Position numbers and translations under genes: made by a program. Below are positions 8,852 to 16,491 of a stretch of 45,406 nucleotides of DNA, one piece after another (positions within the stretch are counted from its first letter, which is position 1; every line of letters starts with the position of its first letter). The stretch lies in contig CAYJGK010000011.1 in assembly GCA_964370065.1 (NCBI GenBank), positions 1 through 45,406 of the forward strand, given 5' to 3'. The notes under the pieces were generated by a model. It had not been told where the DNA came from and searched no databases. It worked only from the letters and a program-made list of their open reading frames with translations. The DNA is from CAMQRS01 sp964370065 (lineage in GTDB: Bacteria > Bacillota_I > Bacilli_A > Erysipelotrichales > Erysipelotrichaceae).

Positions 8852-9018
8852 AATGTATTATAAAAATTTGCTAGACTTTTATCACCGTTATTATCCATAA
8901 ATAAACATTGCGGTAAACTGTCTGTATTCTTATGTTTGTTGATGCAACTACAACAATTTCCATGATGAGTACAGTTTACTTTTGGACAGGGGCAACTTTT
9001 TTTATTGACACAATTCAT
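8830..9018 (-). CDS. Small cysteine-rich protein (DUF6485-like), possible metal binder
   Basis: The 62-residue protein has eight cysteines, seven of them in its first 28 residues, spaced C-X5-CPCPKVNC-X5-CCSC, then a KHKNTDSLPQCLF stretch with the last. The pattern C.C...C....CC.CI..H.....LP.C.F resembles the small DUF6485 family, whose function I do not know; such clusters usually bind iron or zinc. It begins nine bases after fetB with AAGGAGG, so it is the third gene of the fetAB operon. A metal-related role alongside an iron exporter is an inference from context. Confidence 0.7.
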   Translation of the reverse strand: MNCVNKKSCPCPKVNCTHHGNCCSCINKHKNTDSLPQCLFMDNNGDKSLANFYNTLKHRFEK

Positions 9019-9027
9019 ATGACCTCC

Positions 9028-9798
9028 TTAATAAACCCATTGATTATCCTTATTATATAGCGTTTTATACCCTTGGTATAAAGCAATAAATATAGCCAAA
9101 CAAGTAACAGCTGCAATACAAATTGTTATTGCTATTTGATATAGGATAGCTGTGCTGACTTGTTCACCAGCTAATATTTGACCAGTCATCATTCCCGGTA
9201 ACGAAACGATTCCCATTCCAATCATATTATTTATAGTTGGTAAAAGTGCAGTTTCAATAGCTTCATTCACAAACGGTAATAAAATTGTTTTAGGGTGACC
9301 TCCTTGATTGAGTAGTACTTCTAATTGTGTTGTTTGTTCTTCGACTTTGCGTAAAAAGATTTGTACCCCTATGCTCACTCCAGTCATCGCATTACCAATA
9401 ATCATTCCACAAATAGGAATCGTATGCTGTGGATTAAATATATTTTGATTCAATACAATGACTACAAAAAACACTAAAATGCTAATTGATGAAAAACTCA
9501 TAGCTAGTGCAATAACCCATTTAAAAGTACTGCTAATATTGGGGTTTAATTGTAGAATACGATGAATCGAAAATAGAGTCATTATAATTACATAGCCTAC
9601 TACTAATAGAGCGGATGGATTTTCAAATACATACGTTAAGATATATCCTGCTAATACTAATTGAACACTCATTCTAAAACTAGCTATAAATAAATATTTA
9701 GTATGATTAATTTTACATATTTTCATGATAATAGCTATCCCGACTAGTAATAAATAGACTAGGCTGAAATTCATTAAATTAATATTTATTGTTGTCAT
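9028..9798 (-). CDS. fetB: FetB-type (UPF0014) ABC transporter permease
   Basis: This 256-residue membrane protein has about seven spans and the family signatures: FRMSVQLVLAGY, PICGMIIGNAMTG, LPTINNMIGMGIVSLPGMMTGQILAG and a following YQIAI. In E. coli FetAB exports iron and protects against oxidative stress; the same is likely here. Its start overlaps the end of fetA by 20 bases, and AAAGGAG precedes the ATG. Confidence 0.92.
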   Translation of the reverse strand: MTTININLMNFSLVYLLLVGIAIIMKICKINHTKYLFIASFRMSVQLVLAGYILTYVFENPSALLVVGYVIIMTLFSIHRILQLNPNISSTFKWVIALAMSFSSISILVFFVVIVLNQNIFNPQHTIPICGMIIGNAMTGVSIGVQIFLRKVEEQTTQLEVLLNQGGHPKTILLPFVNEAIETALLPTINNMIGMGIVSLPGMMTGQILAGEQVSTAILYQIAITICIAAVTCLAIFIALYQGYKTLYNKDNQWVY

Positions 9799-10417
9799 TG
9801 ATTTCTCCTTTTAAATGAATATGGTATTCATGATAGCGTTCAATTAAGCGATCATCATGACTGATTAAAACAAGCGTCAATTGATTTTGTTTTGCATACG
9901 CTATGATATTTTCCATGAATCGTATTGCGAGTTCAAAATCTAATGCAGAAGTTGGCTCATCAAGTAGTAACACTTCTGCAGACATAGATAAACAAATTGC
10001 TATATATATTCGCTGTATTTCCCCTCCTGATAAATGACTTGTTGATAGAGTAACATCTAATGGAGCTAAACATAACTGCAAATAATATTGCATTCTTTGT
10101 TGCGTAATATTTATTTTACTTTCGCAGATAGTGTGGTATTGCTGAAAATTATCTTCGATACTCCCTTTAAATAAAAAAGGTTTTTGTGAAATTAGTTTTA
10201 CCCTTTTACGCAAGGCGATACTTTCGCAATTTTGTAATGTGATCGAATCGACCATAATGCTTCCTGTTTCAAATGGTAGTGTTTTATTGAGTAACTTTAA
10301 TAATGTGCTTTTGCCACAGCCGCTTGCTCCACTAATAAAAGTAACACTTTGTTTCGGAATATGAATAGTAGGGTATTTTATTTGCTTATTAAAGACTACA
10401 TTTTCTATTAAAAACAT
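9779..10417 (-). CDS. fetA: FetA-type ABC transporter ATPase
   Basis: The 212-residue ATPase shows Walker A GASGCGKST, a Q-loop (LISQKPFLF), the signature LSGGE, Walker B VLLLDEPTSALD and switch His in VLISHDD. It is short, as expected for FetA partners of UPF0014 permeases. I place the start at the ATG at 10417, which has AAGGAG 8 nt upstream; an in-frame ATG at 10468 would add 17 residues that do not belong to the fold and would run into the promoter. It is first in the fetA-fetB-Cys-rich operon, divergent from padR. Confidence 0.92.
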   Translation of the reverse strand: MFLIENVVFNKQIKYPTIHIPKQSVTFISGASGCGKSTLLKLLNKTLPFETGSIMVDSITLQNCESIALRKRVKLISQKPFLFKGSIEDNFQQYHTICESKINITQQRMQYYLQLCLAPLDVTLSTSHLSGGEIQRIYIAICLSMSAEVLLLDEPTSALDFELAIRFMENIIAYAKQNQLTLVLISHDDRLIERYHEYHIHLKGEINDNNKY

Positions 10418-10478
10418 AATTACTCCTTGCTGTATAACTCTTTTTTTAGTATACTGTTTATATAACATCGTTATTCGT

Positions 10479-10493
10479 TATCGAATTTCGATA
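10479..10493. promoter_or_regulatory. Candidate PadR operator between fetA and padR
   Basis: A perfect 7-bp inverted repeat with one central base, TATCGAA-T-TTCGATA, sits midway between the two divergent starts. On the minus strand its TTCGAT overlaps a possible -35 for fetA with TATAAA 17 bases later (about 10466-10461). PadR regulators usually bind a palindrome in the shared promoter of a divergent target, so this is the natural site. Related half-sites (ATCGTTATTCGTTAT) lie just to the left. Confidence 0.55.
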
Positions 10494-10521
10494 TTGATAT
10501 ATTAACATAAGGAGTACCCCA

Positions 10522-10824
10522 ATGCAAGACCCTATACTACGAAAATTATTTTTAGGTTTTATTCAAATACATATTTTACATCATGCTCAAAAAGAGCCGA
10601 TTTTTGGTTCCTTTATGATTGACGAATTAAAACATCATGGCTATGATATCAGCCCTGGTACTTTATATCCCATTTTTCATAATTTAGAAAAAAATGGTTT
10701 ACTTCTGATGCAACCACAAACGGTAGAAGGAAAAGTGAGGAAGTATTATTCAATTACTGAAAAAGGAGAACACGTTTTAATCGCTGCTAAAAAGCAAGCG
10801 AAAGAATTAAGTCATGAATTATAA
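10522..10824 (+). CDS. PadR-family transcriptional regulator
   Basis: The 100-residue protein is a small PadR: ILHHAQKEPIFGSFMIDELKHHGYDISPGTLYPIFHNLEKNGLL forms the winged helix with the diagnostic SPGTLYP, and VRKYYSITEKGE forms the wing. It lacks a long C-terminal dimerisation domain, as in PadR-s2 types. AAGGAG precedes the start. It is transcribed away from fetAB and probably represses it; the signal (metal, heme or drug) is unknown. Confidence 0.92.
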   Translation: MQDPILRKLFLGFIQIHILHHAQKEPIFGSFMIDELKHHGYDISPGTLYPIFHNLEKNGLLLMQPQTVEGKVRKYYSITEKGEHVLIAAKKQAKELSHEL

Positions 10825-10850
10825 AAGTGTGCATAATAGCACACTTTTTA
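10823..10850. terminator. Bidirectional terminator between padR and the convergent unknown gene
   Basis: AAAAGTGTGC (10823-10832) pairs with GCACACTTTT (10839-10848). T-rich tracts follow on both strands, and the stop codons of the two convergent genes flank or overlap it. Confidence 0.85.
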
Positions 10851-11759
10851 TTTGCTTTGTTTACAAAAAACAATATCTTTTTGAATCGCTTCTAAGGTAA
10901 TGGGTTGCATACGATCTATTTTTTCTAATATGTGCATCATTACATTGGCACTTAATGCCCGCACTGTCATTTCCTCTAATGAATCCTGCTTTTGCAAACT
11001 ATTAGCCAATGCATAAAGTATAGCTGCTTTATTTTCATACTGTGTGACTTCAAATTTAGTGTACTTTCCTATTACTTGATCTAAATGGCTAATTAGCTCT
11101 ATTTCATTTTCATTGTCACTATACACCACAGTATGGGCAAAAGGTAAAAATGCTAGACGAATATACTCTATATAATCATGGATATTCACCCCTTTCATTT
11201 CAGCGTGCATTTGTACTTGATCTTTTGTAATGTACAAAATTTTAACTTTCTTAGTTAAAAATTTAATATAGCCTGGATGTAAATAGGCGACAACATGTGC
11301 TTTATGACTTAATAAATCAATTAGATTAGCAATTTCCATAGTAGAGCTATCTTGTTCTAAGTAAGGTACTACAAATACATCTTGCTCGTACGCTTCACTT
11401 GTTACATAGTGCGTTAATACTTGTAGTGCTTGTTTACTCATGGGTTTGATTTCTTCATTCCATGTTTCAATTTGCTTTTGATTCTTATTTGTATAACAAA
11501 CTGCATAGGGATCACTGGTTTCAAAGCATGTATATTGTATTCCTACTTGCTTACTTTGTTTTTCTAATTTTGGTAATAATTTGGGGTTACAAATAATATA
11601 AGCATGGTGATTTTGCTTGTGTAAAGCTAATAAGTTGGCTATATCATATGCTAAACTGCATATTTTAGTTTCCGTATACATAGGGGTGAAGCTTATTTCA
11701 TCTTGCACTCCATGCGTAAATTTATTTAATTTAGTATGTATTGAAATGGTTTTAATCAT
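10848..11759 (-). CDS. Conserved-looking protein of unknown function, coupled to nnr
   Basis: I do not recognise this 303-residue protein. It is soluble (no signal peptide, no membrane span), with alternating hydrophobic strand-like runs (HAYIICNPKLL, DVFVVPYLE, AHVVAYLHPG, VKILYITKD, HTVVYSD) suggesting an alpha/beta fold, and a helical C terminus. Histidine and cysteine are scattered without a clear metal motif. Its ATG overlaps the stop of nnr by 8 bases, with GGAG upstream inside nnr, so the two are translationally coupled. A role linked to cofactor repair is possible only by association. Confidence 0.75.
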   Translation of the reverse strand: MIKTISIHTKLNKFTHGVQDEISFTPMYTETKICSLAYDIANLLALHKQNHHAYIICNPKLLPKLEKQSKQVGIQYTCFETSDPYAVCYTNKNQKQIETWNEEIKPMSKQALQVLTHYVTSEAYEQDVFVVPYLEQDSSTMEIANLIDLLSHKAHVVAYLHPGYIKFLTKKVKILYITKDQVQMHAEMKGVNIHDYIEYIRLAFLPFAHTVVYSDNENEIELISHLDQVIGKYTKFEVTQYENKAAILYALANSLQKQDSLEEMTVRALSANVMMHILEKIDRMQPITLEAIQKDIVFCKQSK

Positions 11760-13251
11760 ATGTTTCTCCGTTCATTATAAATAATTGTTTTTCTACTTCT
11801 TGAATGATATCACTTGGTAATAAACTGTATACACTTTTTTGTTGGATGACTTTGTCTGCACTGTACGCATGTAGAAATACACCTAATATGGCAGCTTGTA
11901 ATGCATTTTTATTTTGTACAAAAAATCCACTGATAATTCCTGCTAGTACATCACCACTTCCTCCTGTGGCTAACCCATTATTTCCATATGTATTAAAATA
12001 AATTTGTTCTGCTTGCGCAATAATTGTAATGTCATTTTTTAAAACTAATACAAAGTGTGGATATTGCTTACAAAATTGCTTTACAAAAAATAAGGGGTCT
12101 TCTAATACTTTTACAAGAGGCACATCCATTAAATAAGCAAATTCTTTCATATGCGGTGTTAAAATAAATGTACTCTCATTTGATAGAGTATCTAATATTG
12201 TTTTTGCGAAATAAATGGCATCTGCATCAATTAAGGCTAGTTTGGCTTGCTGCAAGACATGTTGTACGGTTTGCTCACTACATATTTGTCGACCCAATCC
12301 ACAACCCAAGCATACTACATCAAAATCAGTTAATGAAATACTATCCCAATTGCTTTGTGCAATAAACCCGTTTTCTTCTTCTAATATAATACTAGTCGCT
12401 TCTAATACTTTTTGATGCACCACTTCATTAATACTTTTAGGAACCGCACAACTTAATAGACCGCAACCTGTTTTTAAAGCTGCTAAACTAGCTAAACAAA
12501 TGGCCCCGCTCATTGTTTGACTTCCCCCTAAAATAAGCAATCTACCATAACTCCCTTTGTGTGTAAATCGTGCTCGTTTGGGTAAGTATGTGTGCATTTG
12601 TTGATGTTCCAGTGTGTAATAAGTACCCTTTTGAGCATCTATGATACTTTGTGGAACATGCAAATCACATACACTAATTTGATTTGCTTTTATTCTTCCT
12701 TGTGATACATAGAGTCCTACTTTGCTATTTTGCAGTGTAAATGTATGAGTTGCTTGAATCGCAGTTCCCCATGTCTTACCTGTGTTTGCACAAACTCCGC
12801 TTGGGATATCAATACTAAAAACTGTTTTATGATAGGCATTGATTTGTTGAATGAAGGATTGTTGAGAAGAAGATAACGTTCGATTAAAACCTGTACCAAA
12901 TAATGCATCAATAATAATAGTACACGTATCATCTATATCTCGATATGGAATTTGTAGTTGTTTAGCCAAATGCTCATTATATAACGCACTCTCGCTTTGA
13001 CAAGGACTGTATTGTTGAATTTGAATCGTATAACCAGCATTGAATAATAAACGAGCTAACGCTAATCCATCCCCTCCATTATTGCCACTCCCACAAATAA
13101 CTTGAATGATATCTTGTTTCGTTAGGAATGGAATCATTTTTTCATAGATAGAAATAGCTGCCTGTTCCATTAATACATACGGGTGTATCCCTATTGTATT
13201 AATATATGTAGAATCTATTGCTTGCATTTGCTCTCGAGTTAATAATTGCAT
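11752..13251 (-). CDS. nnr: Bifunctional NAD(P)H-hydrate epimerase / ADP-dependent dehydratase
   Basis: The enzyme repairs hydrated NADH and NADPH in the cytoplasm. Residues ~1-210 are the epimerase (NnrE: VICGSGNNGGDGLALAR, DALFGTGFNR, SIDIPSGVCANTG). Residues ~225-499 are the ribokinase-like dehydratase (NnrD: HKGSYGRLLILGGSQTMSGAI, TPHMKEFAYLM, NNGLATGGSGDVLAGIISGF). I chose the ATG at 13251 (MQLLTREQMQAID), where the family normally begins and which has AGAGGTG upstream; the frame stays open 26 codons further. Confidence 0.96.
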   Translation of the reverse strand: MQLLTREQMQAIDSTYINTIGIHPYVLMEQAAISIYEKMIPFLTKQDIIQVICGSGNNGGDGLALARLLFNAGYTIQIQQYSPCQSESALYNEHLAKQLQIPYRDIDDTCTIIIDALFGTGFNRTLSSSQQSFIQQINAYHKTVFSIDIPSGVCANTGKTWGTAIQATHTFTLQNSKVGLYVSQGRIKANQISVCDLHVPQSIIDAQKGTYYTLEHQQMHTYLPKRARFTHKGSYGRLLILGGSQTMSGAICLASLAALKTGCGLLSCAVPKSINEVVHQKVLEATSIILEEENGFIAQSNWDSISLTDFDVVCLGCGLGRQICSEQTVQHVLQQAKLALIDADAIYFAKTILDTLSNESTFILTPHMKEFAYLMDVPLVKVLEDPLFFVKQFCKQYPHFVLVLKNDITIIAQAEQIYFNTYGNNGLATGGSGDVLAGIISGFFVQNKNALQAAILGVFLHAYSADKVIQQKSVYSLLPSDIIQEVEKQLFIMNGETYD

Positions 13252-13357
13252 AAGACACCTCTTTCTTTTATTATAAACTAATTCGTTATAATATGTTGTA
13301 TCAATTTCATTTGTTTCATAAATTTTCACAAAAATATCATTTTTTTACATTTTGGTG

Positions 13358-13386
13358 TTGACTTTTATGACAAACAAGCGTAAACT
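13358..13386 (+). promoter_or_regulatory. Promoter of the T-box/trpXYZ operon
   Basis: TTGACT (13358-13363) and TAAACT (13381-13386) are separated by 17 bases, placing the transcription start near 13393, just before the conserved part of the T-box leader. Confidence 0.75.
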
Positions 13387-13392
13387 AACTTT

Positions 13393-13668
13393 AAACCAGT
13401 GATTAGGAGATAAAACAATCATAAGCGCTTATAGAGAGTTGACCAAAGGTGGAAGGTCGATAGAGATGCTAGTTTGTAAATGGACCTATGAGGGCAATAA
13501 GAAAACAGGAGTGAGTATTAGCGACGTGTACCTACGTTATAAGGTTGAAAGTGTGATAGCACTTGAAAGTGGATTAATCAATGATTAATCAAACAAGGTG
13601 GCACCGCATGTGTAATGATACACTTGTCCTTGGTTCAATTAGTTTTGAACATGGACGAGTGTTTTTAT
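13393..13668 (+). promoter_or_regulatory. T-box riboswitch with tryptophan (UGG) specifier
   Basis: The leader has the T-box order. Stem I is closed by CTTAT/ATAAG near 13426-13500 and has AGAGAGTTGACC and the distal GGTGGAAGGTC. In the specifier loop AAATGGACCTATGAG puts TGG at 13481-13483. The T-box core AAGGTGGCACCGC is at 13595-13607, and a terminator runs from about 13620 to 13668 (ACACTTGTCC paired with GGACGAGTGT, then TTTTTATTT). The core bulge TGGC would pair with a GCCA 3' end, matching the G discriminator of tRNA-Trp. Uncharged tRNA-Trp should favour the antiterminator and turn on the transporter. Confidence 0.95.
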
Positions 13669-13718
13669 TTATATTAGGTCCTTCGCTATCACATACATGA
13701 CATATAGGAGGAAACAAA

Positions 13719-14699
13719 ATGAAAAAGGTTATCATGTTATGTATGAGTTTATGTTTAGCGCTAACGTTAGCTGCTTGCACAAGTAAAGAAGAAGCATCTA
13801 ATGAGATGAAAAAAATTGGAATTATTCAATTAGTCGATCATCCATCATTAAATATGATTAAAGAGGCAACGATGGAGCAGTTAGAAGTAGAAGGATATGT
13901 CGATGGGGAAACAGCAGAAATTTATTTCCACAATACCAATAGTGATTTATCATTATTACCCACTATTTTAGAACAATTAAAAAATGATGACGTTGATGTA
14001 ATCATTGCCATCACTACACCTATTGCACAAGGAGCTGCCGCTATTTCAGATGAAATACCTGTTATCTTTGCAGCAGTGAGTGATCCGGTAGGAGCAAAAT
14101 TGATGAATGATATTGATGAAGTCACAACTGTAACAGGAACAAGTGATGAAGTACAAGTATCTATTATTTTAGATTTAGCAACTACTTTATATCCAGATAC
14201 AAAAACAATTGGATACATTTATAACTCGGGAGAAGCAAACTCTGTATCCAATTTAGATAAAGTAAAAGACTATGCTGATGCAAACGATTTAGAAGTAAAA
14301 GAAATTAGTGTAACCAATGCAACTGAAATTCAAAGTGCAATGGAACAATTAACAACGCAAGCGGATATTATCTTTTCACCAACTGATAACACGGTAGCGA
14401 GTGCTATGGTGCAAGCTGGTGCAATTGCCAAAGATGCTAATATTCCATTTTTTGTTGGAGCCGATACGATGGCACAGGACGGTGGTTTCTTAACAGTTGG
14501 TATTAACTACGTTGAATTAGGAAAAGAAACAGCGAACATGGCGATACAAGTATTAAATGGTACACCTGTAAAAGATATTCCTGTGAAAATATTTAAAGAT
14601 GATTTAAAAGCATATATGAATCAAACAACTGCTGATGCATTAGGCTTTGATCAAATGGATATCATTGAGGAAAATTATGAACTTGTTATTTTTGAATAG
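13719..14699 (+). CDS. trpX: Tryptophan ABC transporter substrate-binding lipoprotein
   Basis: This 326-residue protein has a lipoprotein signal (LALTLAAC, Cys20) and the TrpX-type periplasmic-binding fold (PF04392-like): GIIQLVDHPSLNMIKEAT, ITTPIAQGAAA, VFAAVSDPVGAKL, GYIYNSGEANS, FSPTDNTVASAM, FVGADTMAQDGGFLTVGINYVELG. The family is often broadly annotated, but the upstream T-box with a UGG codon makes tryptophan the likely ligand. AGGAGG lies 6 nt before the ATG. It is the first gene of trpXYZ. Confidence 0.92.
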   Translation: MKKVIMLCMSLCLALTLAACTSKEEASNEMKKIGIIQLVDHPSLNMIKEATMEQLEVEGYVDGETAEIYFHNTNSDLSLLPTILEQLKNDDVDVIIAITTPIAQGAAAISDEIPVIFAAVSDPVGAKLMNDIDEVTTVTGTSDEVQVSIILDLATTLYPDTKTIGYIYNSGEANSVSNLDKVKDYADANDLEVKEISVTNATEIQSAMEQLTTQADIIFSPTDNTVASAMVQAGAIAKDANIPFFVGADTMAQDGGFLTVGINYVELGKETANMAIQVLNGTPVKDIPVKIFKDDLKAYMNQTTADALGFDQMDIIEENYELVIFE

Positions 14700-14715
14700 C
14701 AACTAAGGAGATTAT

Positions 14716-15606
14716 ATGAATATTAATATTATTTTATCTGCAATAGAAATTGGATTCATCTTATCCATAATGTCATTTGGTATTTATATCACATTTACCA
14801 TTTTAAACTTCGCTGACTTAACAGTTGATGGAAGCTTTACATTAGGAGCTGTCGTCAGTGCATTATGTACGATTGCAGGACATCCTATTCTTGGTTTATT
14901 ATTGGCAACCATCTGTGGTGCTATTGCAGGCTTTATTACCGGCTTCCTTCATACAAAAATGAAGGTGCAATATATATTAGCTGGGATACTAACAATGACT
15001 GGGCTCTATTCTATTAACTTAAGAATAGCGGGTGGAAGACCCAATCTCTCTCTCTATGGAGAAGACACTATCTTCTCTATATTTGAAACATTTCTTCTTG
15101 ATTTAGGAATTATGTTTCAATACAGTCAACTTCTTCTAGCCTTAATCATTGTTGGAGTATTAGCTACATTCTTATTATTATTTTTTAAAACACAAACAGG
15201 TATGGCAATTCGTGCAACAGGCGACAATGAGCATATGGTACGCGCCTCTAGTATTAATTCTGATGTGATGAAGATGGTAGCACTGGCTATTGCCAATGCA
15301 TTAGTTGCACTTTGTGCATCTATCTTTACACAATATCAATTATTCTATGATGTTTCATCTGGAATTGGAATGATGGTAGTAGGATTAACAGGTATTATCG
15401 TTGGGCAATCCATCTTTGGAAAAAGAACTTTATTTAATAGTTTTATATCTATTATCTTAGGAGCTATTTTCTATCGTTTCTTATTAGCTTTTGCTTTATC
15501 GTTAGGAATGAATGCAACAGATTGGAAGTTATTATCGGCTTGTCTAGTAGCCATTACCATCTCTATTCCACATATTAAACATTACGTATTAAGAAAGAAG
15601 GTGTAA
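14716..15606 (+). CDS. trpY: Tryptophan ABC transporter permease
   Basis: The 296-residue membrane protein has about eight to nine spans and branched-chain-permease-like motifs: FADLTVDGSFTLGAVVSA, KVQYILAGILTMTGLYSINLRI, TGMAIRATGDNEHMVRASSIN, and GMMVVGLTGIIVGQSIF. It begins 16 bases after trpX with AAGGAG and ends one base before trpZ. Confidence 0.92.
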   Translation: MNINIILSAIEIGFILSIMSFGIYITFTILNFADLTVDGSFTLGAVVSALCTIAGHPILGLLLATICGAIAGFITGFLHTKMKVQYILAGILTMTGLYSINLRIAGGRPNLSLYGEDTIFSIFETFLLDLGIMFQYSQLLLALIIVGVLATFLLLFFKTQTGMAIRATGDNEHMVRASSINSDVMKMVALAIANALVALCASIFTQYQLFYDVSSGIGMMVVGLTGIIVGQSIFGKRTLFNSFISIILGAIFYRFLLAFALSLGMNATDWKLLSACLVAITISIPHIKHYVLRKKV

Positions 15607-15607
15607 T

Positions 15608-16417
15608 ATGTTAACTATTAAAAACTTAAGTATTACTTTTAATAAAAATACACCAAATGAAAAAGTAGCATTAAATGGTGTTGATTTACATTTAAATAAA
15701 GGTGACTTTGTTACAATTATTGGAAGTAATGGAGCTGGTAAATCAACCTTATTAAATTGTATTAGCGGTACCTATCAAAGCGATGCAGGGAGTATTAAAT
15801 TGGAAGATCATGCTTTGCAAACTAAGAAAGAACATAAAAGAGCTAAATACATTGGTCGATTATTCCAAGATCCTTTAAAAGGGACAGCACCGAATATGAC
15901 AATTGAAGAAAACTTAGAACTAGCCTATCGTAGAAGTCAAAAAAAACAGAACTTTTATACTAAGTATTTGAAAGTTAAACTGACAAAACAAGAAAAAGCT
16001 TTATTTCAGCAACGTTTATCGCTACTAGATTTAGGATTAGAAAATCGTTTAAAAAGTAAAGTGGGTTTATTAAGTGGGGGGCAACGGCAAGCATTAACCT
16101 TATTAATGGCTACGATGGTACCTCCTACTCTATTACTATTAGACGAACACACTGCTGCATTGGATCCTAAAACGGCAAGTAAAGTAATGTCTATAACACA
16201 ACAAATCATCGAAGAAAATAAAACGACTACCTTTATGATCACTCATAACATTAAACACGCTTTGGCGTATGGAAACCGTATGCTTGTTATGAGCGATGGT
16301 AAAATTGTATTAGATTTTGACGAGGAACAAAAGAAAAAAATGAGTGTAGAAGATGTGATGCAATTATACGCTAAATTAAGTGTAAAAGAGTTTAGTGATA
16401 AAATGATATTAGATTAA
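15608..16417 (+). CDS. trpZ: Tryptophan ABC transporter ATPase
   Basis: The 269-residue ATPase has Walker A GSNGAGKST, Q-loop (RLFQDPLKGTAPNMT), signature LSGGQRQ, and a Walker B variant LLLLDEHTAALDP in which His replaces the usual Pro, as is typical of this transporter type, with the switch His in FMITHNIKHA. It closes the trpXYZ operon and is followed at once by a terminator. Confidence 0.93.
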   Translation: MLTIKNLSITFNKNTPNEKVALNGVDLHLNKGDFVTIIGSNGAGKSTLLNCISGTYQSDAGSIKLEDHALQTKKEHKRAKYIGRLFQDPLKGTAPNMTIEENLELAYRRSQKKQNFYTKYLKVKLTKQEKALFQQRLSLLDLGLENRLKSKVGLLSGGQRQALTLLMATMVPPTLLLLDEHTAALDPKTASKVMSITQQIIEENKTTTFMITHNIKHALAYGNRMLVMSDGKIVLDFDEEQKKKMSVEDVMQLYAKLSVKEFSDKMILD

Positions 16418-16442
16418 CGATACCATGCGTATCGTTTTTTCT
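16416..16442 (+). terminator. Terminator of trpXYZ
   Basis: AACGATAC (16416-16423) pairs with GTATCGTT (16429-16436) around a 5-nt loop, followed by TTTTTTCTTT. The stem takes in the stop codon's last bases. Confidence 0.85.
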
Positions 16443-16475
16443 TTATTCATGCAAGTATTTTTTTGATTTTTTTGG

Positions 16476-16481
16476 TATAAT
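16476..16481 (+). promoter_or_regulatory. -10 element very close to the hflX start
   Basis: A perfect TATAAT lies only 4 to 16 bases before the in-frame GTG/ATG starts of hflX (16486, 16489, 16492, 16498). No convincing -35 is seen 16-18 bases upstream. If used, the mRNA would start about 16488 and be leaderless or nearly so. Confidence 0.45.
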
Positions 16482-16491
16482 ACCTGTGGTG

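Noticed and set aside
13421..13432. Palindrome ATAAGCGCTTAT ahead of trpX as a possible repressor site
   Set aside because: It lies at the base of T-box stem I, where CTTAT pairs with ATAAG downstream, so RNA structure explains it.
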